From: Leptothoe kymatousa TAU-MAC 1615
Lineage (GTDB): Bacteria; Cyanobacteriota; Cyanobacteriia; Phormidesmidales; Phormidesmidaceae
NCBI RefSeq assembly: GCF_018739865.1
Contig: NZ_JADOER010000013.1
Span: forward strand, 1-64,000
Length of the DNA: 64,000 nucleotides
Reading direction: 5' to 3'
Shown here: positions 42,701 through 51,265 of the stretch, one piece after another
How positions within the stretch are numbered: the first letter of the stretch is position 1
How the letters are laid out: each line of letters opens with the position of its first letter
Program-made: the position numbers and the translations under genes
The notes under the pieces: model-generated
What the model was told of the DNA's origin: nothing
Databases searched by the model: none
Seen by the model: only the letters and a program-made list of their open reading frames with translations

Positions 42701-44154
42701 CGCTCGGTCACGTTTAGGTTGACGTTGTTCCACAGGAAGCAGCTGGCTTCTAAATTTTCCAGTGCGTCGGGGGCCGTTAGCTGGCGGCGCAGGTTGTTGT
42801 TAATTTCCAGGGCCTGGTTGTGGGCCCCTAGGGCCGCAGGGTAGTCCCCCTGAATGGTGGAGATTAGGCCCATATTGTTTAGCACCGCCAGGAGAGTGTT
42901 GGGTTCTTGTTGGGCCTCTGCCAGGGTGCGGGCTTCTGCATATCTGGCCAGGGCTGTGGGATAGTTGCCCAAATCGTCGTAGAGTTTGGCCAGCCATAGG
43001 GTGGCCCGGAGCAACAGGGCGGGCGAGTTGGTGTCTTTGGCAACGGCTTCCGCCTGGTTGGCGATGGCGATGGCCCGATCGTAATCGGCCAAACGCTGGT
43101 GTTGAACGGAAATAATATTGAGGGTATTAAATTCCAAGTCTGGCTTGCCCAAGCCTTGGGCCACGGGCAGGGCCTGTTCGTAGTTTTCGAGGGCGGCGGC
43201 ATAGGCCTGTTGGTCGGCCTGGGTGTCGCCAAGGCTAACGAGGATGGACCATAGGGAGTTGAGGGCATTTTCTCGAAAATAGGCCGTATCTTCGAGGGTG
43301 TTGATTAAAAAAACATCGGACACCAGCTCCGGGTGGGGAAACTGTTCTAGGGGGCGTTCGCTCAGGTCAACCACCTGCTGGGCGTAGTTTTTCCCTAGGG
43401 TGAGATATGCGCGGGCCTGGCCATAGTCACCGCTTTGGCGGGTCTGTTCTCCCAGGGCCCAGTGGTGTTGCGATAGGCTGACTCGGGTAAACAGTTCTAG
43501 CCTGGTGGCAGACAGCTGCTGCGCGATTTCCAGGGCCATGGTTGAAGCGGCGATGGCGTCTAGGTGTTGTTCTAGCTGTTGGTGGGTTTGGCCCAGGTAC
43601 CAGTGGGTAATGCCTTGCTCTAAGGTGGCATTGATAATCAGTTCTTCGTTTTTAGAGGCAAGCAGGGTTGCGCGCTTTGCGGTTAGCACCTGGAGATTGG
43701 TTTGCTGCACCTGCAGTTGGTCTTCGACCCGGTTTTGTTTGCTGTAGGCGCGGGACTGCAGGTCGTAAACGGCGCTGAGGTTGCCGTAGTAGCTGGCGAG
43801 CTGGTCGTAGAGTGGGGCGGTTTGGTCTGGGGGTGCTTGGCCCAGGGCTGTTTTGATGGCCTCGATGGCTTGGGTGCTGGCTGCGATCGCATTTTCCGCC
43901 AGTGCCTCAATGGGGCCAAAGTTCTCGGATTCAATTAGCCCATTGATTTGTTCGCGGTAGCGGGCGCTAGCCGCATCTTGGGATGTGGCACGAGCTCTTA
44001 GCTCAGCAATGGTGCCACCGGAAACCTCTGTCTGTTTGTTGCGACGGGGTTGGGCCATGGTCTCCTGGTATGTTTGCCCATGGACCGGTCGCCAGGATTC
44101 GACCCCGATACCGACCGCTGACGCAAGAGCAAGGAGCACAGGACCATAACGCAT
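39796..44154 (-). CDS. CHAT domain protein with long TPR array
   Basis: A 1452-aa protein from the ATG at 44154, where GGAG sits 9 nt upstream. An N-terminal signal-like segment (MRYGPVLLALASAVGIGVESW) precedes a very long tetratricopeptide array, with motifs such as GNYQESLALRERALEI and GDYPAALGAHNQALEI repeated about every 40 residues to about residue 900. The C-terminal 350 residues form a CHAT (caspase-like) domain with catalytic His in LHIATHAKFEPGSPD and Cys in VVLSACETAYGE. The dyad is intact. CHAT-TPR proteins act as cysteine peptidases in bacterial defence and signalling; the target here is unknown. The signal suggests a periplasmic location. Confidence 0.9.
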   Translation of the reverse strand: MRYGPVLLALASAVGIGVESWRPVHGQTYQETMAQPRRNKQTEVSGGTIAELRARATSQDAASARYREQINGLIESENFGPIEALAENAIAASTQAIEAIKTALGQAPPDQTAPLYDQLASYYGNLSAVYDLQSRAYSKQNRVEDQLQVQQTNLQVLTAKRATLLASKNEELIINATLEQGITHWYLGQTHQQLEQHLDAIAASTMALEIAQQLSATRLELFTRVSLSQHHWALGEQTRQSGDYGQARAYLTLGKNYAQQVVDLSERPLEQFPHPELVSDVFLINTLEDTAYFRENALNSLWSILVSLGDTQADQQAYAAALENYEQALPVAQGLGKPDLEFNTLNIISVQHQRLADYDRAIAIANQAEAVAKDTNSPALLLRATLWLAKLYDDLGNYPTALARYAEARTLAEAQQEPNTLLAVLNNMGLISTIQGDYPAALGAHNQALEINNNLRRQLTAPDALENLEASCFLWNNVNLNVTERQNQQLAQRARDLCLDSTVDAEQKLLNNIGSVYAERGNYQESLALRERALEIVQTLNDPAGEAGLINNIGNIYQEQGNYALALTSFQAALAIEESIDARASIATSLNNIAIAYDSQGEYALALDYYQRALDLITAIGLKPLEPTTLANIGTLYQSQGNYTQAHEYLQRALTLSQELMFLPSQANQLMNLSNLVRYQGDYDQALAHITQALDIHQRIGQRSREASGIRIRGNIYLSQGEFAAALADQQTALEISRDLKDLDDIAYSLQALGETYESLGQPDQAVAQYQEALQIFKEIGAVTGEASIYNTLGNSAATQGNYALALGHYRQALEIYQAVGAVGSEALTLTNIGYAQYNLNNLAAANSVFTQALAIQERIGQASEMGATLKGLGLVANQPTEALELLRRSLALYRAQGNRPSEASTLAALGKRLNHQGQPELASVFLKQAVNTYETLRQNLRGLDKNLQVSYTESIADTYRQLADVLLTQGRIPEAQRVLDLLKIEELREFTTRAVWTSDGISLTPLEQRVQATHGSLIALGQAIEECDATRCASRSDLSRQRETLLVEYGQQVQTIEAAYRRECQQVDDQCINPQDLGNEASKLLAAHEDAVLVYPLVVDNKLWLLWAAQNNVVGSIEVKDVTQAQLAQAVADFRQEIGRGGTSLASIQAKSRILYDWLIQPLAAELSNNQIKHLIFAHDRYTRYIPMAALHDGEQYLIEQYAVSSILAATETDLDPPPGDPSVLGLGLSDPAPPFRALENVPIELDNIVKENSRDRNGFYAGKVFLNQAFNQDLMRSEVYQHQILHIATHAKFEPGSPDRSFIVLGNGEPLAIPEIDTLLQADLENVHLVVLSACETAYGERGSDGREIAGISSYFLKGNRAQAVMASLWAVNDQSTSLLMQRFYEFLATGTLTKAEALQQAQLSLLYSQDVPTRLGAMRSGIASDWAERPAGAAHPYHWAPFILIGNAL

Positions 44155-44195
44155 CAGGATATTCTCCAATTAGACAGGCCCATTCTACATGGACG

Positions 44196-44834
44196 CTATG
44201 GAGATTCTTTGTGAAAGACTAATGAAAAGTTGTTGGCGGGCATGTCAATCACTTCCTTAAGTGCAAATTTATGACCCTTGGCCGCATCTTCCACCGCTTC
44301 TAGATCCCGTACGCCCCAGTCAGGATTTTGCTCTTTTAGCCAGGTGTCGAAGGTGTCGTTGCTAGGGGCGGTGTGTTGGCCATCCCGCTTAAAGGGGCCA
44401 TAGATATATAGCACGCCACCGTTGGGCAAAATGCGCTCCGCCCCGGTTAGTAAGGCTTCGCAGGTTTGCCAGGGGGAAATGTGGATCATATTAATATTGA
44501 CGATGGCATCCACTGAATGTTTTTCGTGGTTTTCCACTGGCCAGGGGGTTTGGCACACGTCTAGTTCGGTGGCGGGTATCAGATAGCAGGCATTGGTTTG
44601 CTTGGCCCAGGCGGCAATGCTTTTGAGCATGGGGGCGCTCACATCACTGGGCCACCAGCGGCGGGGCGCTAGTTTGGGGGCAAAGTAAGCGGCATGTTCG
44701 CCGGTGCCGCTGGCGATTTCTAGGACGGTGCCGGGGTTGGGTAATACGCGCTCTAGGATTTCTAGGATGACTTCGCGGTTGCGTTCGGTGGCGGGGGAAT
44801 AGAGACGACCGTCGTTGGGTTTAAAGTTGGGCAT
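44196..44834 (-). CDS. DUF938 family SAM-dependent methyltransferase
   Basis: A 212-aa protein from the ATG at 44834; a frame extending to 44945 has no supporting family sequence. The DUF938 start FKPNDGRLYSPATERNREVILEILERVLP precedes the SAM-binding motif VLEIASGTGEHAAYFA. NINMIHISPW and GVLYIYGPFKRDGQHTAPSN follow, which are family signatures. The substrate is unknown. It lies between the CHAT-TPR gene and the TPS adhesin, and is transcribed with the former's orientation. Confidence 0.88.
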   Translation of the reverse strand: MPNFKPNDGRLYSPATERNREVILEILERVLPNPGTVLEIASGTGEHAAYFAPKLAPRRWWPSDVSAPMLKSIAAWAKQTNACYLIPATELDVCQTPWPVENHEKHSVDAIVNINMIHISPWQTCEALLTGAERILPNGGVLYIYGPFKRDGQHTAPSNDTFDTWLKEQNPDWGVRDLEAVEDAAKGHKFALKEVIDMPANNFSLVFHKESP

Positions 44835-45137
44835 GGGTGGGGCTGGCTGGAATACTTGAATTAGGATACGGGGGAAGGGGAAAAGGAGCCAGCAGTTCTT
44901 TATTAAGTTAGTGCCTAAGAATGCAGAAGAGAGATACCCCCCCATCGTTCTCGAGGTTCTCTAATACCGACGCTAACCCCGTCAATTTATGGGCCATTCC
45001 TAGTGGGCAAACGCCCTAATCCTGAGTTCAGTTTGAAATTAAATTGGGCAAAATTGAATTAAAGTATTCACCCTCAGACTAGCTTTCCATGGTTTTCTGC
45101 TAGAAACTTTAAATCAAAGCACTATAGAACTTGTATA

Positions 45138-45164
45138 TCCTAAATTTTAGCCTTGACGGACTAC
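45138..45164 (+). repeat. Dispersed 27-nt element, copy 2
   Basis: TCCTAAATTTTAG followed by CCTTGACGGACTAC. It matches 14991-15017 at 24 of 27 positions and ends 21 nt before the adhesin ATG, so it covers the likely leader or promoter. Confidence 0.55.
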
Positions 45165-45185
45165 GATGCATCACATGTCAATGTA

Positions 45186-47717
45186 ATGAAAATAGCAATT
45201 CTAATCCTGGCATGTGTCAAGGTTTTATTGGCCTGTCCAGCTACATTCGCCCAGGTAGTCGCAGACGATAGCGTCAATACCGTCGTCACAGGGGGAGGCA
45301 CCTATCTGATTACGGGGGGGACAACAACAGGTACTGCCCCAAGTCTTTTCCATAGCTTTGAAACATTCTCCTTATCTACGGGCGACACGGCTGTCTTTGA
45401 TCTAACGACATCACCCCAGGTGGAAAATGTATTCAGTCGGGTTACTGGAGGTAATCCATCAGAGATTAACGGTACGCTGACGCTGAGTGGCGCCAATGCA
45501 AATCTATATTTATTAAATCCGGCAGGGATTGTTTTTGGCCCCACGGCACAGCTGCTTTTACCGGCATCTTTTGTGGCAACAACGGCTGACGGCTTAATGT
45601 TTGAAAATGATTTTGTATTTAGCGCCAGCGACCCACAGACACTGCCATTGCTCACTGTAAATACCCCCATTGGCCTACAGATGGGGGCCAATGCTGGGGC
45701 GGTTAGTGTGAATGGCGTCGGCCACACCCTTGCTAAATTAGATGCAACAGGCCAACCCTTTGAAGGGGCTCCCCATGTGCAGTTAGGCCCTACCACTGGC
45801 TTACAGGTGGCACCGGGGCAAACCCTGGCCTTGGTGGGTAATGGCGTCACCCTAACGGGTGGGGTGGTCACCGCACCCAGCGGCAATTTAGAAATTGGCG
45901 CAGTTGCCCCCGGAGAACAGGTTGCGATCGCAACCACCCCCACTGGCATTGACCTCAACTACGATAGCGTCAACACATTTCAAGATGTCAGCCTACAGCA
46001 GCAATCCCTGGCCAATGTCAGCGGTGTTGCCGTGCAAATCAACCCATTCTTGCCTATCCATACATTTACCAGCCACCAGGGGCAATTACAGGTGGCGGGT
46101 CGTCAAGTTAGCCTAACCGAGACATCCCTATTGTTGGGCCAAAATGGAGTTGCTGCGACCCAACCCGGCGGCCCCATTCAGGTCAATGCCTCAGAACAAC
46201 TTTTAATCAGTGGGAGCGATGGGTCTAGCCTAGTTAGCAGCGGAATTGTCGGTGAAAATCTGGGGTTAACCCTGAATGGAGATGTACAACTAACGGCCTC
46301 TGACTTGGCCGTTGAAAATGGAGGTTTGGTCACCAACACAACCTACTCAACAGCTGACGGTGGTCAGATTGATGTGCAAGTGGACAATCAACTGACGATC
46401 GCAGGCTTCAATTCGCAAGCTCCACGGGTTTCCTCCACAATTACCAGCGCTGCATTTGCTGCGGGTTCCGGGGGGGATGTTAATATCTCAGCCCGCGATT
46501 TTTCGTTATTGGCAGGGGGAAGTGCCACTAGTCTTAACTTTGCCACTGGGACTGGCGGTGATGTGACAATTGGGGCAGATACCGTTTTGTTGTCAGGTCG
46601 TGTGTCATCCACACAAGTACCCAGCACCATTAGCTCCTCTAATTTTGGTCTGGGGAATGCGGGTAACCTGACCATCGACACGCGGTTACTCAATATGCAA
46701 GACACCAGTGCCATTGGGGCCACCTCCTCAGGGGATGGCGCCGCTGGCAATATCACCATCAATGCTACAGAACGAATCGATCTATCGGCCCCGATTACAG
46801 GGCTGCCAGTAACAACGTCCATTAGCTCTTCGACCATCGTTCCAAACCTCTCAGAGCAGCAGCTGCTTAATCTATCGGCTGTACCTAACGGAGATGCTGG
46901 TAGCGTAATCATCACAACGCCTGTTTTGGAAATGACTGGCCCCAGCAGCATCAGTGCTCAAAACCTGGGGACTGGTGATGCCGGTGTGGTTAGCATTCAG
47001 GCAGATCGGATGCTGCTGCAGGATAATGCTGTCATCAAAGGACGAACAGTCGCTGGAGAAATCGGCAATATCACCCTAACGGTGGCAGACTTCCTACTGC
47101 TGAGGAATGGTAGTAACATCACAACAGAATCTCCAGGGATTGGCAACGGGGGCAATATTACCATTTCCACACCAGCCCTCCTGGCTTTAGAAAATAGCGA
47201 CATTGTTGCCGATGCCTCCCAGGGTAATGGGGGCAATATTACCATTTCATCTCAGCTACTACTGGGTACTCAATTTCGCAGGCAGCGTACCGCTGAAAGC
47301 GATATTACGGCTAGTTCAAAGTTTGGCTTGAATGGAACAGTCTCCATTAATGGCATTGAGATTAACCCCAATTCCGGTCTGGTTGAGCTACCGACTGAAG
47401 TCGATGACCCCAGTCAACAAATTGCTGAAAGTTGTTCAGCATTGGGCGTTAATGAGCTGGTGATGACGGGGCGGGGCGGCATTCCCACGACTCCCAATCA
47501 TGTTTTGATGCCGAATCATACGTGGATAGATTTTCGTGCGAACTCTCCATTGGTCCAAGATGTGTCACCGTCTTCGCGGTTAACTCTTCCTCCATCCCCT
47601 GATCAACTGATTGAAGCCACCGGTTGGCATACCAATGCCACAGGGCAAATTGAAATCGTTGCCAATGGGACTCAGCCAGATATCTATGCCGCCTGTAATG
47701 ATCTATTAAACGGTTAG
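45186..47717 (+). CDS. Filamentous-haemagglutinin-type (TPS domain) secreted adhesin
   Basis: An 843-aa protein from the ATG at 45186. The signal peptide (MKIAILILACVKVLLACPATFAQ) precedes a TPS/haemagglutination-activity domain: GTAPSLFHSFETFSLSTGDTAVFD and NLYLLNPAGIVFGPTAQL, in which NPAGI replaces the usual NPNGI. The rest is beta-helical repeats with GNGGNITIS units and a short Cys-containing end (ESCSALGVNELV, AACNDLL). Proteins of this class are exported through an Omp85-family partner (TpsB/ShlB), absent here. In cyanobacteria such adhesins often neighbour CHAT-TPR genes, as here. Confidence 0.9.
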   Translation: MKIAILILACVKVLLACPATFAQVVADDSVNTVVTGGGTYLITGGTTTGTAPSLFHSFETFSLSTGDTAVFDLTTSPQVENVFSRVTGGNPSEINGTLTLSGANANLYLLNPAGIVFGPTAQLLLPASFVATTADGLMFENDFVFSASDPQTLPLLTVNTPIGLQMGANAGAVSVNGVGHTLAKLDATGQPFEGAPHVQLGPTTGLQVAPGQTLALVGNGVTLTGGVVTAPSGNLEIGAVAPGEQVAIATTPTGIDLNYDSVNTFQDVSLQQQSLANVSGVAVQINPFLPIHTFTSHQGQLQVAGRQVSLTETSLLLGQNGVAATQPGGPIQVNASEQLLISGSDGSSLVSSGIVGENLGLTLNGDVQLTASDLAVENGGLVTNTTYSTADGGQIDVQVDNQLTIAGFNSQAPRVSSTITSAAFAAGSGGDVNISARDFSLLAGGSATSLNFATGTGGDVTIGADTVLLSGRVSSTQVPSTISSSNFGLGNAGNLTIDTRLLNMQDTSAIGATSSGDGAAGNITINATERIDLSAPITGLPVTTSISSSTIVPNLSEQQLLNLSAVPNGDAGSVIITTPVLEMTGPSSISAQNLGTGDAGVVSIQADRMLLQDNAVIKGRTVAGEIGNITLTVADFLLLRNGSNITTESPGIGNGGNITISTPALLALENSDIVADASQGNGGNITISSQLLLGTQFRRQRTAESDITASSKFGLNGTVSINGIEINPNSGLVELPTEVDDPSQQIAESCSALGVNELVMTGRGGIPTTPNHVLMPNHTWIDFRANSPLVQDVSPSSRLTLPPSPDQLIEATGWHTNATGQIEIVANGTQPDIYAACNDLLNG

Positions 47718-47725
47718 ACGCTGCG

Positions 47726-49507
47726 TTATTCAGACTGTCGCGCGGGAATTTTCATGACAAATGCTGCCCCTTGGCCCAGGGTGGAATTACAAACCAGGCT
47801 CCCCCGATGGCGCTCGGTGATAATTTGGTAGCTAATGGACATGCCCAACCCTGTTCCCTTACCCACTTCCTTAGTGGTAAAAAACGGGTTAAAGATTTTG
47901 TCTTGAATCTTTTTAGGAATGCCGGGACCATTGTCTTCTATGCAAATAGTGATAGTGCCTTTATCAGGGTTGTGACAAGTCCGAATAGTAATCTGGGGCT
48001 GTTTCGTAGGGGCTTCTTCTAGCGCGTCAATGCTATTGGCTAATATGTTCAAAAATACCTGGTTTAGCTCACCGCTATAGCATTCGATCAAGGGTAGTTC
48101 GCCATAGTCTCGTTCAACCTGAATATTTAAGGCATTGTTGAATCGATGCCCTAAAATTAGCAACGTATTTTCCAGGTCGTCATGGATGTCTACGGTTTTC
48201 ATGTCGGCCTCATCCAACCGCGAGAATGTGCGCAGCCCTTTGACTATGGTTCGAATGCGCTCGGAGCCGATGGAAAGGGACTCTAGAATTTTAGGAAAAT
48301 CCGCCGTTAGAAAATTAAAGTCGATGTCATCTTTGATTTTTTCAATATCATCAACGTCGATCTCTGTGCACTGCTTTAGTTGTTGTTCTAATGTGGAAAT
48401 CAAGTAAAACAGATCTTCGGTATATCGCTCTAAATGGGCCAGGTTGCCATGGATAAAATTAATGGGATTATTGATCTCATGGGCAATGCCTGCCACCAAC
48501 TGTCCCAGGCTCGACATTTTTTCAGCCTGGATCAACTTTTGCTCCGTTGCCTGACGTTCTTCCAGCAGCCGTTTTACGCCGCTAATATATTCGTTTACGG
48601 CCATGGTCAGGGTGCCAATTTCATCGTCTGCTTTGACCGGCACCTGCACGTCAAAGTTAGCAGACTGAATACTATCTCGAGCGGCAAAGGTTAAATGCTG
48701 AATGGGCTGGGTGATGGCCCGATTGATGCAGTAGGCAATGGTTGCTGCCAGCAGCGTTGATATGGCAAAACTCCACAGGGTTACTTGCCGACTATATCGC
48801 TCTACCTCGGCTAGTTGTGCTTGGGAAATGACTAACGCGTTTTGAGTGCGCCTAAGGACGGGGCCGATTTTACGGGGTAGCTGGTTAAACTCCTCAACGG
48901 CGGGTTCGTTTAAAAACGTGTTGAGGAGGTCTGATGAAACTTTAATTTGTTGTGCTTCTGACAGGATCGGAGCCTGTTTTTGAAACAAAATTTGGTCTAC
49001 GTTAAAAACGAACTGGTCGATCTGCTGTTGATACGCATTCAAAATCGAAATGTAGTCCACTGCCAATGTGGAAAGCTGTTTTTGATAGGGCTGATCTTCA
49101 ATGGGCAATGCTGCTAATTGTTGTAAGTCATTGGCCACCGCTTTTAAGCCATGGTTCAACCTATAGTTGGTGGCAATAAATTTATCGGGTTGATTGGTAT
49201 AGGTAATTAGCGATCGCAGCTCTAGCTGAGCGGTGAGAACATCTATTTGCAGCCGCTGTATGGTCTCTGTTTGGGTGCGAATTTGCTCGGCATAATCCGT
49301 CGCTAGCCGCTGGTGATGGGCGGCCCAAGCCATGCCACCCATGCTACCCAGCATGGCAATGGCCAGCGCCCCACCGTAGCCCAGTCCAATTTTCTTACCA
49401 ATGGAAAGGCGACGAAAGTATGCACGGCAATACTGATGGGGCCACCGAAATTTTTTATAGGATAAGACTGGATCTAAAACCCTAATGCTGCAGGGAGATC
49501 TGAGCAT
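47726..49507 (-). CDS. Membrane histidine kinase (second paralogue)
   Basis: The protein is 593 aa from the ATG at 49507. A frame reaching 49672 would run through a 16-bp hairpin and encode an unlikely N-terminus. Helices at about 40-60 and about 250-270 bracket a helical sensor domain. HAMP (NRAITQPIQHLTFAARDSI), coiled coil, HisKA with SLGQLVAGIAHEINNPINFIHGNLAHLE, and HATPase with NILANSIDAL, DNGPGIP and GTGLGMSISYQI. The catalytic half closely resembles the kinase at 29887-31716. No response regulator or binding protein is adjacent. It ends 8 nt after the adhesin gene (convergent). Confidence 0.85.
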   Translation of the reverse strand: MLRSPCSIRVLDPVLSYKKFRWPHQYCRAYFRRLSIGKKIGLGYGGALAIAMLGSMGGMAWAAHHQRLATDYAEQIRTQTETIQRLQIDVLTAQLELRSLITYTNQPDKFIATNYRLNHGLKAVANDLQQLAALPIEDQPYQKQLSTLAVDYISILNAYQQQIDQFVFNVDQILFQKQAPILSEAQQIKVSSDLLNTFLNEPAVEEFNQLPRKIGPVLRRTQNALVISQAQLAEVERYSRQVTLWSFAISTLLAATIAYCINRAITQPIQHLTFAARDSIQSANFDVQVPVKADDEIGTLTMAVNEYISGVKRLLEERQATEQKLIQAEKMSSLGQLVAGIAHEINNPINFIHGNLAHLERYTEDLFYLISTLEQQLKQCTEIDVDDIEKIKDDIDFNFLTADFPKILESLSIGSERIRTIVKGLRTFSRLDEADMKTVDIHDDLENTLLILGHRFNNALNIQVERDYGELPLIECYSGELNQVFLNILANSIDALEEAPTKQPQITIRTCHNPDKGTITICIEDNGPGIPKKIQDKIFNPFFTTKEVGKGTGLGMSISYQIITERHRGSLVCNSTLGQGAAFVMKIPARQSE

Positions 49508-49631
49508 AGCAAAATATAAAACAGGCAGTAAAACGGTAGAATCCCCCAGACACTGGTGCTTGACCCGCACTAGTATCATCATTCTCACATTTTTAAGACT
49601 GCCCAATCGGTATTGGGAACAACACAAAGGG

Positions 49632-49667
49632 GGATGGAGATCTTTGCTGTGGCAAAGATCTCCATCC
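49632..49667. other. Perfect 16-bp hairpin upstream of the histidine kinase
   Basis: GGATGGAGATCTTTGC (49632-49647) and its complement (49652-49667) enclose a 4-nt loop. On the minus strand it lies between htrA and the kinase. It may be part of the kinase leader or a transcript end for htrA; the following T-tract is short (TTT). Confidence 0.75.
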
Positions 49668-49729
49668 GTCACAAATTAGGTAACTGTCCTTTTGATTAGT
49701 TACCTAAGCATATTGGCTGATCCTGTTGG

Positions 49730-49771
49730 CTGCTGCCGTTGGCTGAGCGTAGTCGAAGCCAACGGCAGCAG
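49730..49771 (-). terminator. 15-bp hairpin immediately after the HtrA gene
   Basis: CTGCTGCCGTTGGCT (49730-49744) pairs with AGCCAACGGCAGCAG (49757-49771). The 12-nt loop GAGCGTAGTCGA resembles the outer arm of the nested element at 36904 (GAGCGGAGTCGA). It starts 4 nt past the HtrA stop, so it probably ends or stabilises that transcript, although no T-run follows. Similar loop and arm sequences suggest that it is a member of a repeat family recruited as a terminator. Confidence 0.6.
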
Positions 49772-49774
49772 TTT

Positions 49775-50959
49775 CTACTGTGCCGCGTCTTGCAGTTCTG
49801 CCGGGCGTACGGTCACCGTCTGGGTTTGATTATCACGAATAACTTCAAACTTGAGGCCTTGACCAATTTTGCTGCCTTCCACAGTTTTCTGTAGCTGTTC
49901 CGCTGTCGTCACCGCATCACCGTCGATTTTTACGATCACATCGCCCCGACGTAGGCCCCCTTTTGCCGCTGGGCTATCGGGCACCATCTGCACAATCAAC
50001 ACGCCATCCGTCTCCGGCACCGTGAGCAACGAATTTGGGTCGCTGTTAATATCCTTGGCCTGGTCCACGGTCAGATTGGTCATTTGGATACCGATAAATG
50101 GATGGGGCACCCGCTTACCCTCAGCTAGGAAGGCCTGAATTTCCTTGGCCTTATTGATGGGAATGGCAAAGCCGATGCCCTCGGCGTCAGCCCGAATCGC
50201 CGTGTTAATGCCGATCACCTCGCCCTGATCGTTGACTAGGGGACCACCGGAATTGCCCGGGTTAATGGCCGCATCGGTTTGGACAAAGTCCAGACGCTTG
50301 TCGGGAATGCCCACCTGGGAGCTGGATCGGTTGAGGGTGCTAATAATGCCGAGGGTGACCGTATTGTCTAAGCCGAGGGGGTTACCCACTGCGATCGCCC
50401 AGTCGCCCACCTGTAGCTGGCTAGAATCGCCCTCAGGGGCCACCGGTAGGTTATCTCCCCTAATCTTCACCACCGCCAGATCAGAGGGCTCATCGGTGCC
50501 CTTTACTTCACCGTCAAAGGTGCGGCCATCCCGTAGGGTAATGGTGACCTTGTCGGCACCGCTGACCACATGGGCATTGGTGAGCAACAGGCCGCTGTTG
50601 TCCACGATAAAGCCAGAGCCCTGACCCTGCTGGCGAAACTCCTGGGGTAGCCGGGGAAAGGCATCATCGCCAAAGAAGCCTCGGAAAAAGGGATCATCGA
50701 AAAAGGGATCCTGCGATCGCGTAGCCACCGTACGTTCGGTATCCACCCGCACAACGGCTGGCCCCACCCGATCCACGGCGGCGGCGACAAAATTGTGGGG
50801 GGTGTCTGGCACTCGGGCGGTTTCTACTAGCTGTGCGGTGGGGGCGCTTACCTCCGCCACGCTCGGTGGAATAATCCACGGTGAAAATACTCTCAGGGAA
50901 GATAGGGTTAGGGCTACGCTCAGGAGAATAATTAATGCGTAGTTGCGGATCTGACGCAT
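49775..50959 (-). CDS. HtrA/DegP-family serine protease (HhoA-like)
   Basis: A 394-aa trypsin-like protease with one PDZ domain. N-terminal signal anchor NYALIILLSVALTLSSLRVF. Triad: His130 (LLTNAHVVSG), Asp160 (PSDLAVVKI) and Ser237 (INPGNSGGPLV). The PDZ domain near 285-385 has VPDSPAAKGGLRRGDVIVKIDG. The ATG at 50959 is used because GAGAG lies 8 nt upstream. Cyanobacteria carry three paralogues (HhoA, HhoB, HtrA) for periplasmic or lumenal quality control; which one this is cannot be decided. TamB lies upstream on the same strand, fitting an envelope role. Confidence 0.93.
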   Translation of the reverse strand: MRQIRNYALIILLSVALTLSSLRVFSPWIIPPSVAEVSAPTAQLVETARVPDTPHNFVAAAVDRVGPAVVRVDTERTVATRSQDPFFDDPFFRGFFGDDAFPRLPQEFRQQGQGSGFIVDNSGLLLTNAHVVSGADKVTITLRDGRTFDGEVKGTDEPSDLAVVKIRGDNLPVAPEGDSSQLQVGDWAIAVGNPLGLDNTVTLGIISTLNRSSSQVGIPDKRLDFVQTDAAINPGNSGGPLVNDQGEVIGINTAIRADAEGIGFAIPINKAKEIQAFLAEGKRVPHPFIGIQMTNLTVDQAKDINSDPNSLLTVPETDGVLIVQMVPDSPAAKGGLRRGDVIVKIDGDAVTTAEQLQKTVEGSKIGQGLKFEVIRDNQTQTVTVRPAELQDAAQ

Positions 50960-51265
50960 GGGACGGACTCTCAATTCAACAGATTAACGGGTTAGGAATA
51001 TGCGTGAAAATAAGCTACCGCTGTAAGTCTTGGCGATATGGGGAGGACGTTGCTTAACAGAATCCTGTGGGGATTTTATTTTCGTGCATACGCCTTAGCC
51101 GTTAGGATCTAGCTTGCAATGGTTTTGTAAAATTGACAGTTGTGAGAACCCTACAAATTGTGTGGGGTCCCTTCGAGTTCCCACACCCCCTGCCTAGGGC
51201 GGACGAAACCGCCCTAGAACCCGACAAAAAATATAACTCTAGTTTTTCTCCTAACAAGTTTTTAT
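50960..51265. other. Spacer between TamB and HtrA genes with a 9-bp hairpin
   Basis: CTAGGGCGG-ACGAAA-CCGCCCTAG at 51194-51217 is a perfect 9-bp stem. It follows the TamB-like stop on the minus strand by about 50 nt and may mark the end of that transcript. No gene is visible in the remaining spacer, which should hold the HtrA promoter. Confidence 0.6.

Noticed and set aside
45302..45958. Minus-strand 218-codon open frame opposite the TPS adhesin
   Set aside because: Antisense to the conserved TPS domain; composition reflects reverse-complemented repeats.
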